Assembly: GCA_036346225.1 (NCBI GenBank)
Contig: JARFIW010000835.1
Location: 1,101,829-1,165,828 of the forward strand
Direction of reading: 5' to 3'
DNA from: Platerodrilus igneus
Lineage: Eukaryota > Arthropoda > Insecta > Coleoptera > Lycidae
Length of the DNA stretch: 64,000 nucleotides
Shown here: positions 1 through 10,566 of the stretch, piece by piece
Layout of the letters: every line of letters starts with the position of its first letter
Position numbering within the stretch: position 1 is the stretch's first letter
The notes under the pieces: generated by a model
Told to the model about the DNA's origin: nothing
What the model saw: only the letters and a program-made list of their open reading frames with translations
Database searches by the model: none
Made by a program: the position numbers and the translations under genes

Positions 1-262
1 ACTAGAACAGGTGAAATGGCTTGCGTGTTCTAATGAGCTAAAGAGCCAAACTACAGGTCCAACCAAAGTAGTAGGGTCGTTAGTGAGGAACCAGACTAAG
101 ACAGGTCCCCGAAAGAGGGCAGCGGCTCTTTGGGTACTTAGATTGGCAGAGACCATAGGGGTCGGTGTGGCAGTCTAAGACACACTACCGCGATGTGGAA
201 GGCAACGGGAAACCACCACATTATCCCCCAAGTACACAGCGTACGTAAATTGTAACAAACAT

Positions 263-537
263 TCTTCTAAATCTTCTTTGGCGATTAAACCACTCATAGT
301 TTTTAAAATTATCTTTATTAACGTTTCGATCCATGACCTATGATCGTTTTCAAAATAATAAAAACTTAAAATTATCTTTATTAACGTTTCGATACATGAC
401 CTAGGATCGTTTTCGATCCTAGGTCATGGATCGAAACGTTAATAAAAATAATTTTAAAAACTATGAGTGGTTTGATCCCCAAAGAAGATTTATAAGAATA
501 CTAAACAAACCACAACAAACATACAGGGAGTATTTAT
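263..537. repeat. Snap-back insertion with 13-bp target duplication (Penelope-like end?)
   Basis: The 13-mer ttgtaacaaacat occurs at 250-262 and again at 538-550, directly flanking this 275-bp block inside RTE leader sequence, so it reads as a target-site duplication. Within the block, 278-345 and 420-488 form a long inverted repeat containing atcgaaacgttaataaa, and a second inverted-orientation copy of the same core lies at 369-415. The core resembles the tail reported for some Penelope-like elements, where inverted partial copies and target duplications of about 10-15 bp are common. That family call is inference. An open frame at 426-686 crosses the insertion boundary and is not a gene. Confidence 0.6.
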
Positions 538-698
538 TTGTAACAAACATGATGGCATTCTCTGGGGTAAAAGATTACGGATTTAAAATAGTCCCCCATT
601 CGGATCTCCGGGAGGGGACTAATTCGAAGTATGCGATCCATAAGTTAAAAACAAGAGTCGGGAACATTCTGCGGGTCGGAGCGTAGAATGTTAGAAGT

Positions 699-1088
699 AT
701 GAAGCAAGTAGGTAAGCTAGAGAACCTAAAAATCGAAATGAATAGGTTACCACTAGACATAGTAGGGATCAGCGAAGTTCGGTGGCCAGAGGCGGGGGAT
801 TTTTGGAGTGGAGACTTTAGGGTAATACATACAGGAGCAGAGAAAGGAAATTTAGATGTGGGGATAGTTATGCAGAAAAAGATAGGATACTGTGTAGAAA
901 ATTACTTACAAAAGAACAAAAGAATACTCATGGTTAGATTAGAATCTAAACCGGTAAACACAGTAATAATACAAGTATACATGCCCACCTCTAGCTACAG
1001 TGACGAAGAGGTAGAATCCATCTACAAAGATATCGAAGACATATTAAGTTACGTAAAAGGACATGAAAATTTAATAATAGTAGGGTAA
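699..1088 (+). pseudogene. RTE LINE endonuclease fragment (copy A)
   Basis: Partial apurinic/apyrimidinic-type endonuclease domain of an RTE LINE, the enzyme that nicks target DNA to prime reverse transcription. Visible motifs are ISEVRWPEAGDF, containing the catalytic Glu region, and IIQVYMPTSSYS, containing the conserved Tyr/Pro stretch. The upstream part, with WNVRS in sister copies, is broken here by a stop (residues RVGA then stop near 686). The frame closes at HENLIIVG; downstream, GLDTRNDRGN-type sequence continues in another frame to about 1370. It lacks reverse transcriptase entirely. The closest relatives in this window are at 45,810-46,250 (plus) and 61,091-61,979 (minus). Confidence 0.75.
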
Positions 1089-1433
1089 ATTTACCCTACT
1101 AATAATTATTTAAGATTTTAATGCCGTGGTAGGTAAGGGTAGGGATGGAGCGGTAGTAGGTTTATTTGGTTTAGACACGAGAAACGACAGGGGAAATAGA
1201 AAATAGGCTGGTAGAATTTTGCGACAAGAACAATTTAATCATCACAAACACATTATTTCAACATCATGCTAGAAGACGATATACGTGGAAGATGCCAGGA
1301 GATATAGGAAGATATCAAATAGATTACATTCTTGTTAGACAACGGTTTAGGAATCAAGTAAAAGACTGTAGAAGCGGCGCCTAGACTTACTTCTACTAGT
1401 AGACCTAGTGAAGACAATCTGTCGTCGTCGGTT

Positions 1434-3037
1434 GTGCATGAACAACCTGTCACTAGTTCGTTGATTTCGACGTCATTAGAACACACAACCACGCTGTTAG
1501 CTACGGCAATGGTGTCGGTGCTTGATTATACAGGAACATTGCAATCTGTTCGTGTAATATTAGACAACGGATCCATGGAAAGTTTTATGACTGAAAGGTG
1601 CCGTCAGAAATTAGGTTTAAGGAAACGGAGAGCCAATGTCACTGTTCAAGGACTTGGCTTGAATTCGTCGTTGGTGTCTGGTGCACTATCGTGTGTAGTC
1701 AGCCCTCGGGAGCACGGTCTCCAGCATATGGAATTGATTGTTATATTTTACCTAACATTTGTAATCAATTACCTTCGTCGTCGATAGGGGTCAAGGAATG
1801 GTCGCATACTCGAGGTTTGGCCTTAGCTGATCCTAATTTTAATGTTCCTGGTAAAATTGACATGCTACTCGGAGCGGAAATCTTTGCTCAGGTTTTGTTG
1901 AACGAGTTTCGTTGGGGTGTCGCTAACGAGCCAGTTGCTATTAAAACAACCTTTGGTTGGGTTTTAACGGGAAAGGTCGTTTCCCAGCATAATTCTATTA
2001 CGTCGTTGTGTGCTTTCGTTGAGCCCTTAGACAGTGACATTCGTCGATTATGGGAATTAGAAAATATTCCCTTCAAAAAACACATTTCTCCTGAAGAAGA
2101 AAGGTGTGAAAATCAATTTGTGGAAAATTATAGACGTAACAAGGACGGTCGTTTTGTAGTATCCTTGCCCTTTAAAATTTCGGAATCCTCATTCGTGGGT
2201 ATGAGATCAATTTGTATTAAAAGATTTTTGTCGTTAGAACGTCGTTTGTTAAAAAATCCTGAATTGTATTCAGATTATAAAAAATTTATGGAGGATTATT
2301 TGACAAGCGGGCACATGGTTCAAGTGAAATCGCCTGAAAATTCGTCGGGTCATGAGAAAATGTACTACATTCCCCATCATGCTGTACATAAGCGTGATAG
2401 CACTACCACCAAATTGCGGGTGGTTTTCGATGCTTCGTGTCAGGATCAATCTGGAAAGTCGTTAAATGATAGCTTGGGTATTGGTCCTGCTTTGCAAAAG
2501 GACATTGCAGTTTTGTTATTGCACTTTCGTGTACATCCTATGGTAATTACGGCTGACATTAAACAAATGTATCGGCAGATTTTGGTTAAAGATACTCATC
2601 GTGATTATCAACGTATCGTCTGGAGATTTTCTCCGTCAGATCCTATTATGGACTTTAAATTAAATACTGTAACTTATGGAGTTTCGTCGTCGCCTTTTTT
2701 GGCCTTGCGTACTGTTCAAGAATTGGCAAGGTTAGAGTCGATTAATTTTCCTTTCGCGTCATCGGTATTGGCGAGCGATACCTATGTTGATGACTTAGTC
2801 ACTGGATGTAATTCGATTGAAGCTGCTAATCAATTAATTGGTGAATTGAATAGTATTTGCTCTAGTGGTGGTTTTCAATTAAGAAAATGGAGTAGTAATT
2901 GCCCGAAAGTGATGTCCAACTTGAGGGAGTCCCTGTCCAGTTCGGACGCAATTACATTTCAAGATAAAGATAGTGGTTCAATAAAAATTTTGGCCTTTCG
3001 TGGCGTGCTCTTACAGATGCATTTTTATACAACTTAG
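1434..3037 (+). pseudogene. BEL-1 Pol: aspartic protease and reverse transcriptase
   Basis: Two overlapping frames make up one broken Pol. The first (1434-1787) carries the retropepsin-like active-site region RVILDNGSMESF; the usual D-S/T-G-S or D-P-G-S is D-N-G-S here, a possibly inactivating change. After a frameshift near 1700-1790 the second frame runs through ALADPNFNVPGKIDMLLGA, a typical BEL linker, then the reverse transcriptase: KLRVVFDAS, TADIKQMYRQILV (motif A with catalytic Asp), TYGVSSSPFLA, and TYVDDLVTG (catalytic YVDD, intact). The frame shifts again near 3010 (KILAFRGV), just before the connection to RNase H. The family normally makes one long Gag-Pol or Pol polyprotein in cytoplasmic particles. 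Confidence 0.85.
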
Positions 3038-3072
3038 ACGTTGAAGAGCGCACTTGCACTAAGCGTAATATT

Positions 3073-4218
3073 TTGTCGGCTATCGCAAAAATTTTTGTAA
3101 CTCTCGGGTTGATAGCACCTGTAGTACTGTTCGCTAAACGTTTAGTTCAAGATCTTTGGCTTTTAGGTCTCGGGTGGGACCAAGAGCCTCCATTGGAAGT
3201 CATACAAAAATGGAAACATTGTTTGGGTGAATTGCCAGCGGTTTCGAACATTGAGATTTCGCGTCGCATCTTATGTCATAATTTTAAAAGGGTGGAGTTG
3301 CATGGATTCTGTGATGCTTCTGAAGCCGGGTATGCAGCTGTAATCTATTTCCGTTCGTTCGATCTAGAAGGTAATATTACCATTTCAGTAGTATGCGCAA
3401 AATCGAAGGTTGCTCCTACTAATCGCGTTTCATGGCCCCGTCTCGAATTGTGTGCTGCCGTACTCTTGGCAGATTTAGTAGATTTCGTCATAAATACTTA
3501 TACAGATATTTTATCATTTAGTAATATTTTCGCGTGGTCAGATTCTACTGTTGTTTTGTCTTGGATTCGGTCTTCCTCGCATAAGTGGAAGACATTCGTT
3601 AGCAATCGTATTTCGCATATTCAAGAACGTATTCCTCCATCTTCGTGGTTTCATGTTAAGTCCCAGGATAACCCTGCGGATTGTGCCTCACGTGGACTTT
3701 TGGCTTCAGAGTTGGTTCATCATCCATTATGGTGGACAGGACCTTCCTGGTTAGTGCGTCGTAACGAAGAATGGCCAGTAACATCGCTGCCAAAACTTAT
3801 CGACTCATCTCAGATGGACGTCGAATATCGTACTTTGTCGTTAACAGTCGTTATGTCTGAGAATTTCTTAGATTTGTTGTTGGATAAATTTTCAAAACTG
3901 CAGAAAATTTGTAGGATTATTACATGTATTCGTCATTTCATTCGTAATGTTCAATGTCCAGCAGATTTGCGTTCAAAATATTCTGATCGTTTGTCTCTAG
4001 CTCAGCAGCAAGAGGCTATACATTTATTGATTAAAAGAGTTCAAACAAATGTTTTTGCTCAAGACATTGCAAATATTAAAACTAGAAAACTTGTTAGTAA
4101 ACAACTTCGTAGCCTTAGTCCATTTCTAGATAGTCGTGATTTGTTGAGGGTGGGCGGTCGCCTACGTAACTCAGAGTTGTCGCATGATGCAAAATTTCTA
4201 ATTTTGCTTCCTCGGTAG
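3073..4218 (+). pseudogene. BEL-1 Pol: RNase H and connection domain
   Basis: Continuation of BEL-1 Pol after a frameshift. The RNase H region shows HGFCDASEAGYAAVIY (first catalytic Asp in FCDAS), WPRLELCAAVLLADL (catalytic Glu) and FAWSDSTVVLSWI (catalytic Asp), followed by SQDNPADCASRGL, the conserved D-N-P-A-D motif, and HPLWWTGPSWL. These match the order in BEL-3 (55,688 down to 55,032). The frame ends at LILLPR then stop at 4218; the next frame resumes with the integrase zinc-binding region seven bases later. RNase H removes the RNA strand of the RNA:DNA hybrid during retrotransposition. Confidence 0.85.
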
Positions 4219-4224
4219 CATCGG

Positions 4225-5320
4225 TTGACTGAACTTATTATATTAGATTGTCATGAAAGACATTTACATCCTGGAAATCGAACAACACAATTTTTACTAA
4301 CTCAAAATTATTGGATCTTGTCCGCCAAGAGGGCTATTCGGCAATGTCTGAAATACTGCATTCGTTGTTTTCGTGAAACCCTGTGGCTTTATGCCCCCAT
4401 ATGGGGGATTTACCAGCTTCTAGGTTATCTCCAGGTAAGGCGTTTTTACATACGGGAGTCGACTTTGGTGGACCTTTCTCTGTTACGATGAATCGATGTC
4501 GTGGCGCAAAATCATTGAAAGCGTGCATTTGCTTATTTATTTGTTTCAGCACTAAAGCCATCCATTTGGAACTAGTGTCTAACTTGTCGACAGACGCTTT
4601 CTTGGGTGCTTTACGTCGATTTATTGCTCGAAGAGGCAAATGTATTCAAATCCATTGTGATAATGGTACTAATTTCGTTGGGGCCTCTCGTGAAATCTCG
4701 CAATTGATGCGCCATTCGGCAGGCGTTGAGGGAATCGAATTTGTGTTTAATCCTCCTGCTGCTCCTCATTTTGGTGGGTTGTGGGAGGCCGGGATTAAAT
4801 CAGTAAAATCCCATTTAAAGAGAATCATCGGTGAACAAATTTTGTCGTTTGAAGAATTCTCGACGGTATTGATTCAAATCGAAGCGATTCTCAACTCACG
4901 TCCACTATGCGCACTAAGTTGCGAACCGCATGACTTCTCGTATTTGACCCCGGGTTATTTTCTTAATGTTAAACCAGTTTCGGTGTTACCAGATCCAGAT
5001 TTGTTGTCCATAAACCCCTCTTGTTTAAATCGCTGGCAATTGTTGCAGCAAATGCAACAAGGGTTTTGGAAAAAATGGAGTGCTGAATACCTGCACACGT
5101 TGCAGCAGAAAGGTAAGTGGTTGAAGAATTCCGCTACCTTACCTATTGATTCGCTTGTCCTCTTAAAGGAAGAAAATAACCCCTCTACAGTGGCGTTTAG
5201 GAAGAGTAGTAGATGTTCACCCTGGTAGAGACGGTATCGTTCGGGTAGCTACAGTCAAGACATCCCAAGGGTTAGTTAAACGCCCCCTAGTGAAACTATG
5301 TTTACTGACAGTTACTTGAT
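4225..5320 (+). pseudogene. BEL-1 integrase
   Basis: The zinc-binding HHCC region lies at 4225-4380 (CHERHLHPGNRT then CLKYCIRC), after which the frame shifts. The catalytic core is in the frame 4383-5228: GVDFGGPF (first Asp), HCDNGTNFVGA (second Asp) and FGGLWEAGIKSVK (Glu), so the DDE triad is visible. A C-terminal stretch LNRWQLLQQMQQ and EYLHTLQQKGKW matches BEL integrases. The frame breaks again at 5228; the last residues KTSQGLVKRPLVKLC continue in a third frame to about 5320. The enzyme would insert the cDNA into chromosomal DNA. With three breaks it is dead. Confidence 0.85.
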
Positions 5321-5442
5321 ATTTAATGGTATGTACACATATATGCACTTATATAAGTTTGTCGGTTAGGTTTCTTAGTTAATAGTTCTAATTATTTTAA
5401 ATATAAAATAAGTTAGTTCATACTTATTTTGGTGGGCGGGAT

Positions 5443-5830
5443 GTTCGGTCTCTTTGTCGCACGTTGCGTGGTTCCAATACGAACGTCCTTCAACCGTATG
5501 ATGGATAGTTGGATTCTGTGTAATGTTATGGGAAAAGCAATAAGTTCGAATTTAAAGGAAACGTTCTACAAAATATGTAGAAATTTTTATGGTTTGTAAA
5601 TTAAGTCCGATGATGTATTGGAATGGTACTGTTGAAACTTTCGTTCAAGATTTACACACAATAGAACATATAAGTCTAGTATTGGAATTTGGTTGGTCCA
5701 GTTGTGCGTATAACAAAAACGCATAATCCAGTCCAAGGGTCAAGCAGCTGTTTGTGTTTTGTGGAACATGTGGATTTTACGTCACTTGTTTTCTGAAAAA
5801 TGTATGTATTAACACCTGCCCGAACATGTT
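5443..5830 (+). repeat. Start of putative BEL-1 3' LTR; right end unresolved
   Basis: The LTR start is placed at tgttcggtctc directly after the polypurine-like tract. Both other BEL elements here have an LTR beginning TGTT right after a G-rich tract (35,889 for BEL-2, 53,299 reading leftward for BEL-3). No second LTR is available to fix the right end. The sequence cccgaacatg near 5818-5828 is an inverted echo of the LTR start but I cannot call it the terminus. Confidence 0.4.
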
Positions 5831-6944
5831 GTGACGACAACATGTAAAGAACGCCTGCAGAGCCAAGGTAAGAGATTAGAATTGTTCTTGCATCACGTCT
5901 ACATTTGGTGATCTTTGATACAAGGCTGCTTCAGAAAATATTTTTGTAACTATCTATTCTGATAAATCCGTTTCGCATATTAAGAAGAACCGTAGTAAAT
6001 TTTAAATGTCAATACTAGTTCAGTATGATTACAGTTATTAAATTTTATGAAATTAGGCAAACTTAAAGAGTTCTTATTGATGTTTCATATATGCATGATT
6101 TTACTTACAATTTTTAAATAATGAATTAATAGACAAAGTAGTTAAAGTTTTATAAATATGTTAACAGAAAAAACAGATCTGATATTTCTGGTATAAATTC
6201 AAGTTATACCTTTGTAACTAAAGTAACATTTAAAGTTTTGTTATTTTTCTTTGAGTATATAATCCTACCTTATGAGTAGATGAAACTTGTATTATATTTT
6301 CTTAAACATGAATTTTATATTTACAATTTTTATGAAAGAACAATTTTAATTAAAGAAGCAACATTTAATTTTCTTAATTAATTGTTTTATTCTGAACAAG
6401 TACGTTCAGAAGTATGATAACAAAGTATAAGATCAAATAGAGTAAAGTGGTAAACCCAATTTAACAAGAAGCTATAATAGCCTTTTCAGTATTTGAAGCA
6501 TAAAACCTGTGTTCGTATTATTGTTGCCTGATTAATCTTTGTTGTTTTTTTTATATGAGGTAGCAAGAGAATACTTCTTGTGTCCTCATTTTTGTATATT
6601 TAACTAAATTTTCTTTACAGCTCCTGCGTTAGCAGTTAATACGGTATTCCTCACTAAGGACGCCCAAGTCCCCCTTAAGGAAACCCTGTGTTTAAAGTTA
6701 ATGACTTGGTGGCGCCCTATTCAAACCCCTGTTTTGTCGAGAATGTATCCCTAGTAATAAAATAATGCTTTGTAAAAAGAACCACGACCAATCCTCATAA
6801 GCTCTGCCCAAGGAATAGACCCCTAGCATAGTCGGAAGATATTTGCGTTCCATCATTTTAAGGAAATCCTTCCTTGAAGGTTACTGGTCACGTTTGGGAA
6901 TATAAAAATAACCCCTAACTATTTAACCCTATCAGTAGATGTTA
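5831..6944. other. AT-rich DNA without recognisable gene
   Basis: Mostly AT-rich with no long open frame. It may include the remainder of the BEL-1 LTR; aataaa-type signals occur near 6757. The GC-richer block 6620-6900 has no recognisable coding signature in any frame that I can name. Confidence 0.5.
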
Positions 6945-7455
6945 AGATTGTGTAATAGGTGACCGAACTGCATCTAACAAGAAAGAACAGCGCCTATGAA
7001 GAAAGACAACAAACATAGAACAAGAAGAAAATTGTTGAAAGCATAGGTATCTAGCACAGCACAGTATGCCTATGAAATACGGGCAGTCTGAAACGCAGAC
7101 AGAAAAACGGTAGCAGTCTTTTGAAATGCTGTGCTTCAAATGCATGAGGACGATAGCAGGACAGACAAAGATAATAACAAATAGGTTATAGAAATAGTAG
7201 GGGAACGAGGATATCTGGGGAAAAATATAAGAGAAATAGAAGGGCAGAATACGTTCTAATGCATTTTTGGGGAACAGTATGGGATATATTACAAGCAGAG
7301 ATAGAAAAAAAGAGGTAGATGTAGACCTAGATCAGATAGTTATAGATGCAGACTGTGCAAATTTCACGGAAATGTCTAGGTTAGTTCAGAATAGGAAACA
7401 AAAACGGTACGCGTCTTACCAGTTCCAGGACTGAAGACCTAATGATGATGATGTA
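6945..7455 (+). repeat. RTE LINE 3' tail module (degenerate)
   Basis: Aligns over its whole length with 48,800-49,325 (plus), and in inverted orientation with 50,333-51,290 and 62,650-63,190. It carries decayed remnants of the RTE C-terminal coding region (agaagaaaattgttgaaagc, gcacagcacagtatgcctatg, ttccaggactgaag) and ends in ctaatgatgatgatg, the short microsatellite tail typical of RTE LINEs. The tail end coincides with the point where the piggyBac reading frame on the other strand stops making sense. Confidence 0.7.
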
Positions 7456-8870
7456 AGTGAAACTACGACATCCGCTTTGCTTGCATCTACCACGCAAAGT
7501 AAACCATTCTGGGAAGTGACCAATGTTGTCACTTCGAACATCATTATTGGGTAAAGCAGTTTTGAGTTTTCTGATCATTGGCGCTTCATCCTCTCCTTTA
7601 CTAGGTCGGCCACGCTTCCTGTTCATTGACTTTCGACCTTGGCATAAGCTTTCTGCAACTTCACATATGAAACTATAGAGCCGCAGTACTTTCTTTTTAT
7701 CAATATTCTTTGTATTTTGAACTCTTCTATAAAGAAGCCACGCATTGACCACTACCATGTCTAAAGAATGTGTAATAAGTCTGTAGTACCATTTCTTGCT
7801 TCTCGACCTAATCGGGTAAAGACCCAACAACGAATCTAAGACATCAACCCCTTCCATGTGCTTGTTGTAGATCTGAATAATGTTTGGACATGGGATGTTT
7901 TGATATTCATTTGATTTCTTTATCCATCTTTTAGCAACGCCCATTAGCTAGGAACCAGAGAACGTGGACAAGAGATGGACAGCTTTATTATCATACCATT
8001 TCAAACAGACAATTGATGTGTCACAAATGTTTGCTACATTTTCGTCGTATGAACCACGCCCTAATTCAATAAGCACTTTATCGGTTTTTAAATTACATTC
8101 TGGTACTCGATTTATACGAACTGTTCCAACAGACCAAATTTTCCGCGATGCTAAATGCAACTGAATTTCAGGACTGTTGAAGTAGTTACCATAAAACAAT
8201 TTATGATTTTTATCTACTGGTATCACTTGTGTCAAGCGTGAAACAACATTACAACTAAGTCCTAAATCAGGTACTCCTTCAATTGATACATTTTCTTGGC
8301 CTGTATGTATTTCAAAATTGTAAGAGAACCCGCTAACACCAGATAAAACATATAACTTGTAGCCCCATTTGTGAGGTTTTTTTTTGGTTCATACTTCTTC
8401 AAGGAACTCTTTCCTTTAAAAGGACAGATTTGTTCATCGAAGGATAAACTCTCCTCTATTGATAATTTTAAGCATTGGGCCTTTATACTTTCTAATACGG
8501 GACGTATCTTGTAACTCTTGTCATACTCCTCTTCACCTCGCTTGACTTGAGAACTGTTGTCATTGAAATGAATAAAACGTTTAATTTCTTCCCACCTATA
8601 GTCATTAGTTTTGCTACTTGAGAAATTTCAAATTTTGAATTCCAATATAATCTAGATCTAGGAAGACGAATCAAAGGCTTTTCAGGTCTCAGCTGTGTTG
8701 AATATAAAACAGTCTGCTCGAAAATGTGATCAATCAATTCTGTTGTAAATATAAATTTAAAAAAATCGCATGGCGCTGTGCAAGAAAGAATCTCTTCAGA
8801 CAGTGTAGTATCTCCACAAAATACTGGTTGCTGTATTTCATAATTGGAAAAGTGCCATTCTTCCAATCAA
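7450..8870 (-). pseudogene. piggyBac-family transposase, decayed
   Basis: Reading leftward, three broken frames match the DDE_Tnp_1_7 (piggyBac) transposase, which cuts and pastes DNA at TTAA sites. The N-terminal part is at 8866-8492. A middle part contains LSIDEQICPFKGKSSLKK-like sequence near 8450-8400 and GTVRINRVPE and LGRGSYDENV at 8235-7948. The C-terminal part at 7944-7450 contains YNKHMEGVDVLDSL, with the third conserved Asp, and RSKKWYYRL. The position of the second catalytic Asp (normally D-N-x-F-T-S) reads YGNYFNSP, an Asp-to-Gly change. The usual C-terminal cysteine-rich finger is cut off after GRCKQSGC by the RTE tail. Frameshifts separate the parts. Confidence 0.8.
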
Positions 8871-8964
8871 AGTTTTTTTTTTAGTTTTCTTCCTTTTGGT
8901 AGATTTGATTTTTCGAGCAGGAGTACTGTGTGTCGCTTCGTCTTCATCACTATATTCAGGTTGT

Positions 8965-10236
8965 TCATTTTGCTGTCTTCCATGAGGAATATCTGCAGTA
9001 AATTGAACCTATGAATTGTTTTGTGTAACAATAATTGTCAGTCTTACAATCTTCATCATCTGAATTTGATAATCTGTCGTCTTCACTGTCAGAAAATGTA
9101 AACGTTTGTTTTATTCCTCTTGTTTTTGCTCCTGATATCATACTGGATGTTGCACTTTGCAATGCTGGTGTTGTATCTATTTGAGTGTGTTTCTTTCGTT
9201 TTGATCTGTTGGTGTGCCTTTGTATTTGTGGTCATGGCAAACTTTGAGTACCCTCTCTAATTGTGCCCACTGCATCTCCAAAACAACCTGTAATAATAAC
9301 AATATAAAACGTCATATAACGAAATATAGAAAGTACTTGGTATTGGATTTTCATAAGTTGTATTATTACTTGAATGTCCATCATTAGCTGCGGATTCTGT
9401 ATTTTGTGATGCTCGAGGTGGATTTGTTTGGGGCTGGTTTTTTCTTTTAGATACCTTATTAGTAACTGATCTTGGTGGAGTAGTGTTGACAAAAGAATCT
9501 AGTTCCGTAATTGGACAGCTTATAGAAAAATAATCTGGCTGAAATGACTACAGTAAAGTTTCAGTAGGTACCTAGATTTGGATACTCGCACGTTGAATAA
9601 CATCGGACTGTACATTATCATCTGCTATTTCAGGCATAGAAATTTCAATAATATGGTCTCCATTTTGTGATATATGAGAATTTATCAGTACATTCTTTTC
9701 AAATAAGCCTTCAAACAAAACAGAAAAATATGTACATAATTATAATGTAAATATTATTTCATTACCCAATAGTGTTTCATTCAGTTTGGAAATGTGAATA
9801 GATGGCTCTACATTGTTACTTGCATGTTCTGGCAAACTATTTTTCTTTCCAGTTTCAATAATAGGAAAATTTTCATAGCCTTGAAATTCAGGTTGCTCAG
9901 AAACATCTATTTCAACAACTTCCATTTCTGGAGAAAATATTTCATATACAGGTTGTGAAAAGGATGGTAGTTGACGTTGATTATCTGAATTTTTAAAAAT
10001 AGTTATTTATTACTCTAATAGCACCACAAAATCACATCGCAAGTACTTGAATCTTCTATTGCTTGCAACACAGTTTGGCGAACCCTTGAAGATGGGCCTA
10101 AGGTTGATTTTACTTTTTGTATAGTAGGTGGTGAAGTTGGCAATTTTGGTAGAATATTTGGACGATATGTAGAAGTTTTTGCAGACTGTGCTTCAGAAGC
10201 TTGCAATGCCATTGCTACTGCGACTATACCAGCCAT
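8965..10236 (-). pseudogene. Acidic upstream exons, probably of the same piggyBac-like gene
   Basis: Several short minus-strand open pieces lie upstream of the transposase domain and look like exons rather than one frame: 10,236-10,015 (MAGIVAVAMALQASEAQSAK, a start codon context), 9984-9766, 9708-9572, 9538 to about 9340, and 9286 to about 8965 (TFSDSEDDRLSNSDDEDC, acidic). Acceptor-like ttcag or attacag precedes 9984, 9538 and 9286, and donor-like gtaatg follows 9766. Acidic, low-complexity N-termini are usual for piggyBac transposases. In-frame stops remain at two proposed junctions, so either the models are wrong or the gene is dead. No piggyBac terminal repeats or TTAA ends were identified. 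Confidence 0.45.
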
Positions 10237-10566
10237 AATTATAGACTTATCTGAACTAGGAATAAATTTGCAAACTTTTATAGCTATTGCATGATTCTGC
10301 TAAAAGAATAATTTAGAATCAACAAATTATGTTATTTGCTACTAGACTAAATATTATTACACAAGCCTACTGTTTCAGAAATGCTACAGAAAAGTAAACG
10401 CATTAATTATTATATAGATGTATGTTGTATCATATTTGCAACAGTACTCAAGTGCCTTCCTTCTAATATCGTGCATACTGTACCATATTTGCAACAGCCT
10501 TGAAGTCACACCAGCCTTGCAATTGTGCATGTTGTTGCAAATATGAAAAGAACAATAATTATGTGA
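10237..10566. other. Non-coding spacer with short repeats
   Basis: AT-rich, no gene seen. The word catatttgcaacag occurs near 10,430 and 10,483, and an inverted version (gttgcaaatatg) near 10,535, giving a small dispersed hairpin-forming set next to the MITE. Confidence 0.4.

Larger units (their letters stand above)
1..1374 (+). mobile_element. RTE-clade LINE copy A, 5' portion
   Basis: The first 240 bases match, almost base for base, the 5' leader of the minus-strand RTE copy ending near 62,240 and that of the plus-strand copy from 45,535 (shared words such as gaaagagggcagcggct and gatgtggaaggcaacgg). It is followed by an endonuclease-coding stretch up to 1374, where the RTE reading breaks off inside the motif NQVKDCRS and BEL/Pao sequence begins. 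The copy is interrupted by a foreign insertion at 263-537. Only the leader and N-terminal endonuclease survive here. The assignment to RTE rests on the endonuclease motifs and on the (ATG)n-tailed relatives elsewhere in the window. Confidence 0.75.
1375..5442 (+). mobile_element. BEL/Pao retrotransposon BEL-1, 5'-truncated internal region
   Basis: Internal region of a BEL/Pao LTR retrotransposon in the order protease, reverse transcriptase, RNase H, integrase, which is diagnostic of BEL/Pao together with the QMYRQILV and YVDD motifs. Gag and the 5' LTR are missing: the left junction at about 1375 abuts RTE sequence directly. The coding region is broken by frameshifts near 1790, 3010 and 4215-4400. 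A purine-rich tract (ggtgggcggga) just before 5443 looks like the polypurine tract preceding the 3' LTR. BEL-3 at 52.9-59.9 kb carries the same kind of tract (ggtgggcgg) before its LTR. Confidence 0.85.

Noticed and set aside
263..537. Hammerhead ribozyme in the Penelope-like insertion
   Set aside because: A cgaaac word is present but no CTGATGA core could be found at suitable spacing.
426..686. Small protein-coding gene starting MDRNVNKNN
   Set aside because: The frame begins inside the snap-back insertion and runs into RTE leader sequence; it is a chance fusion.
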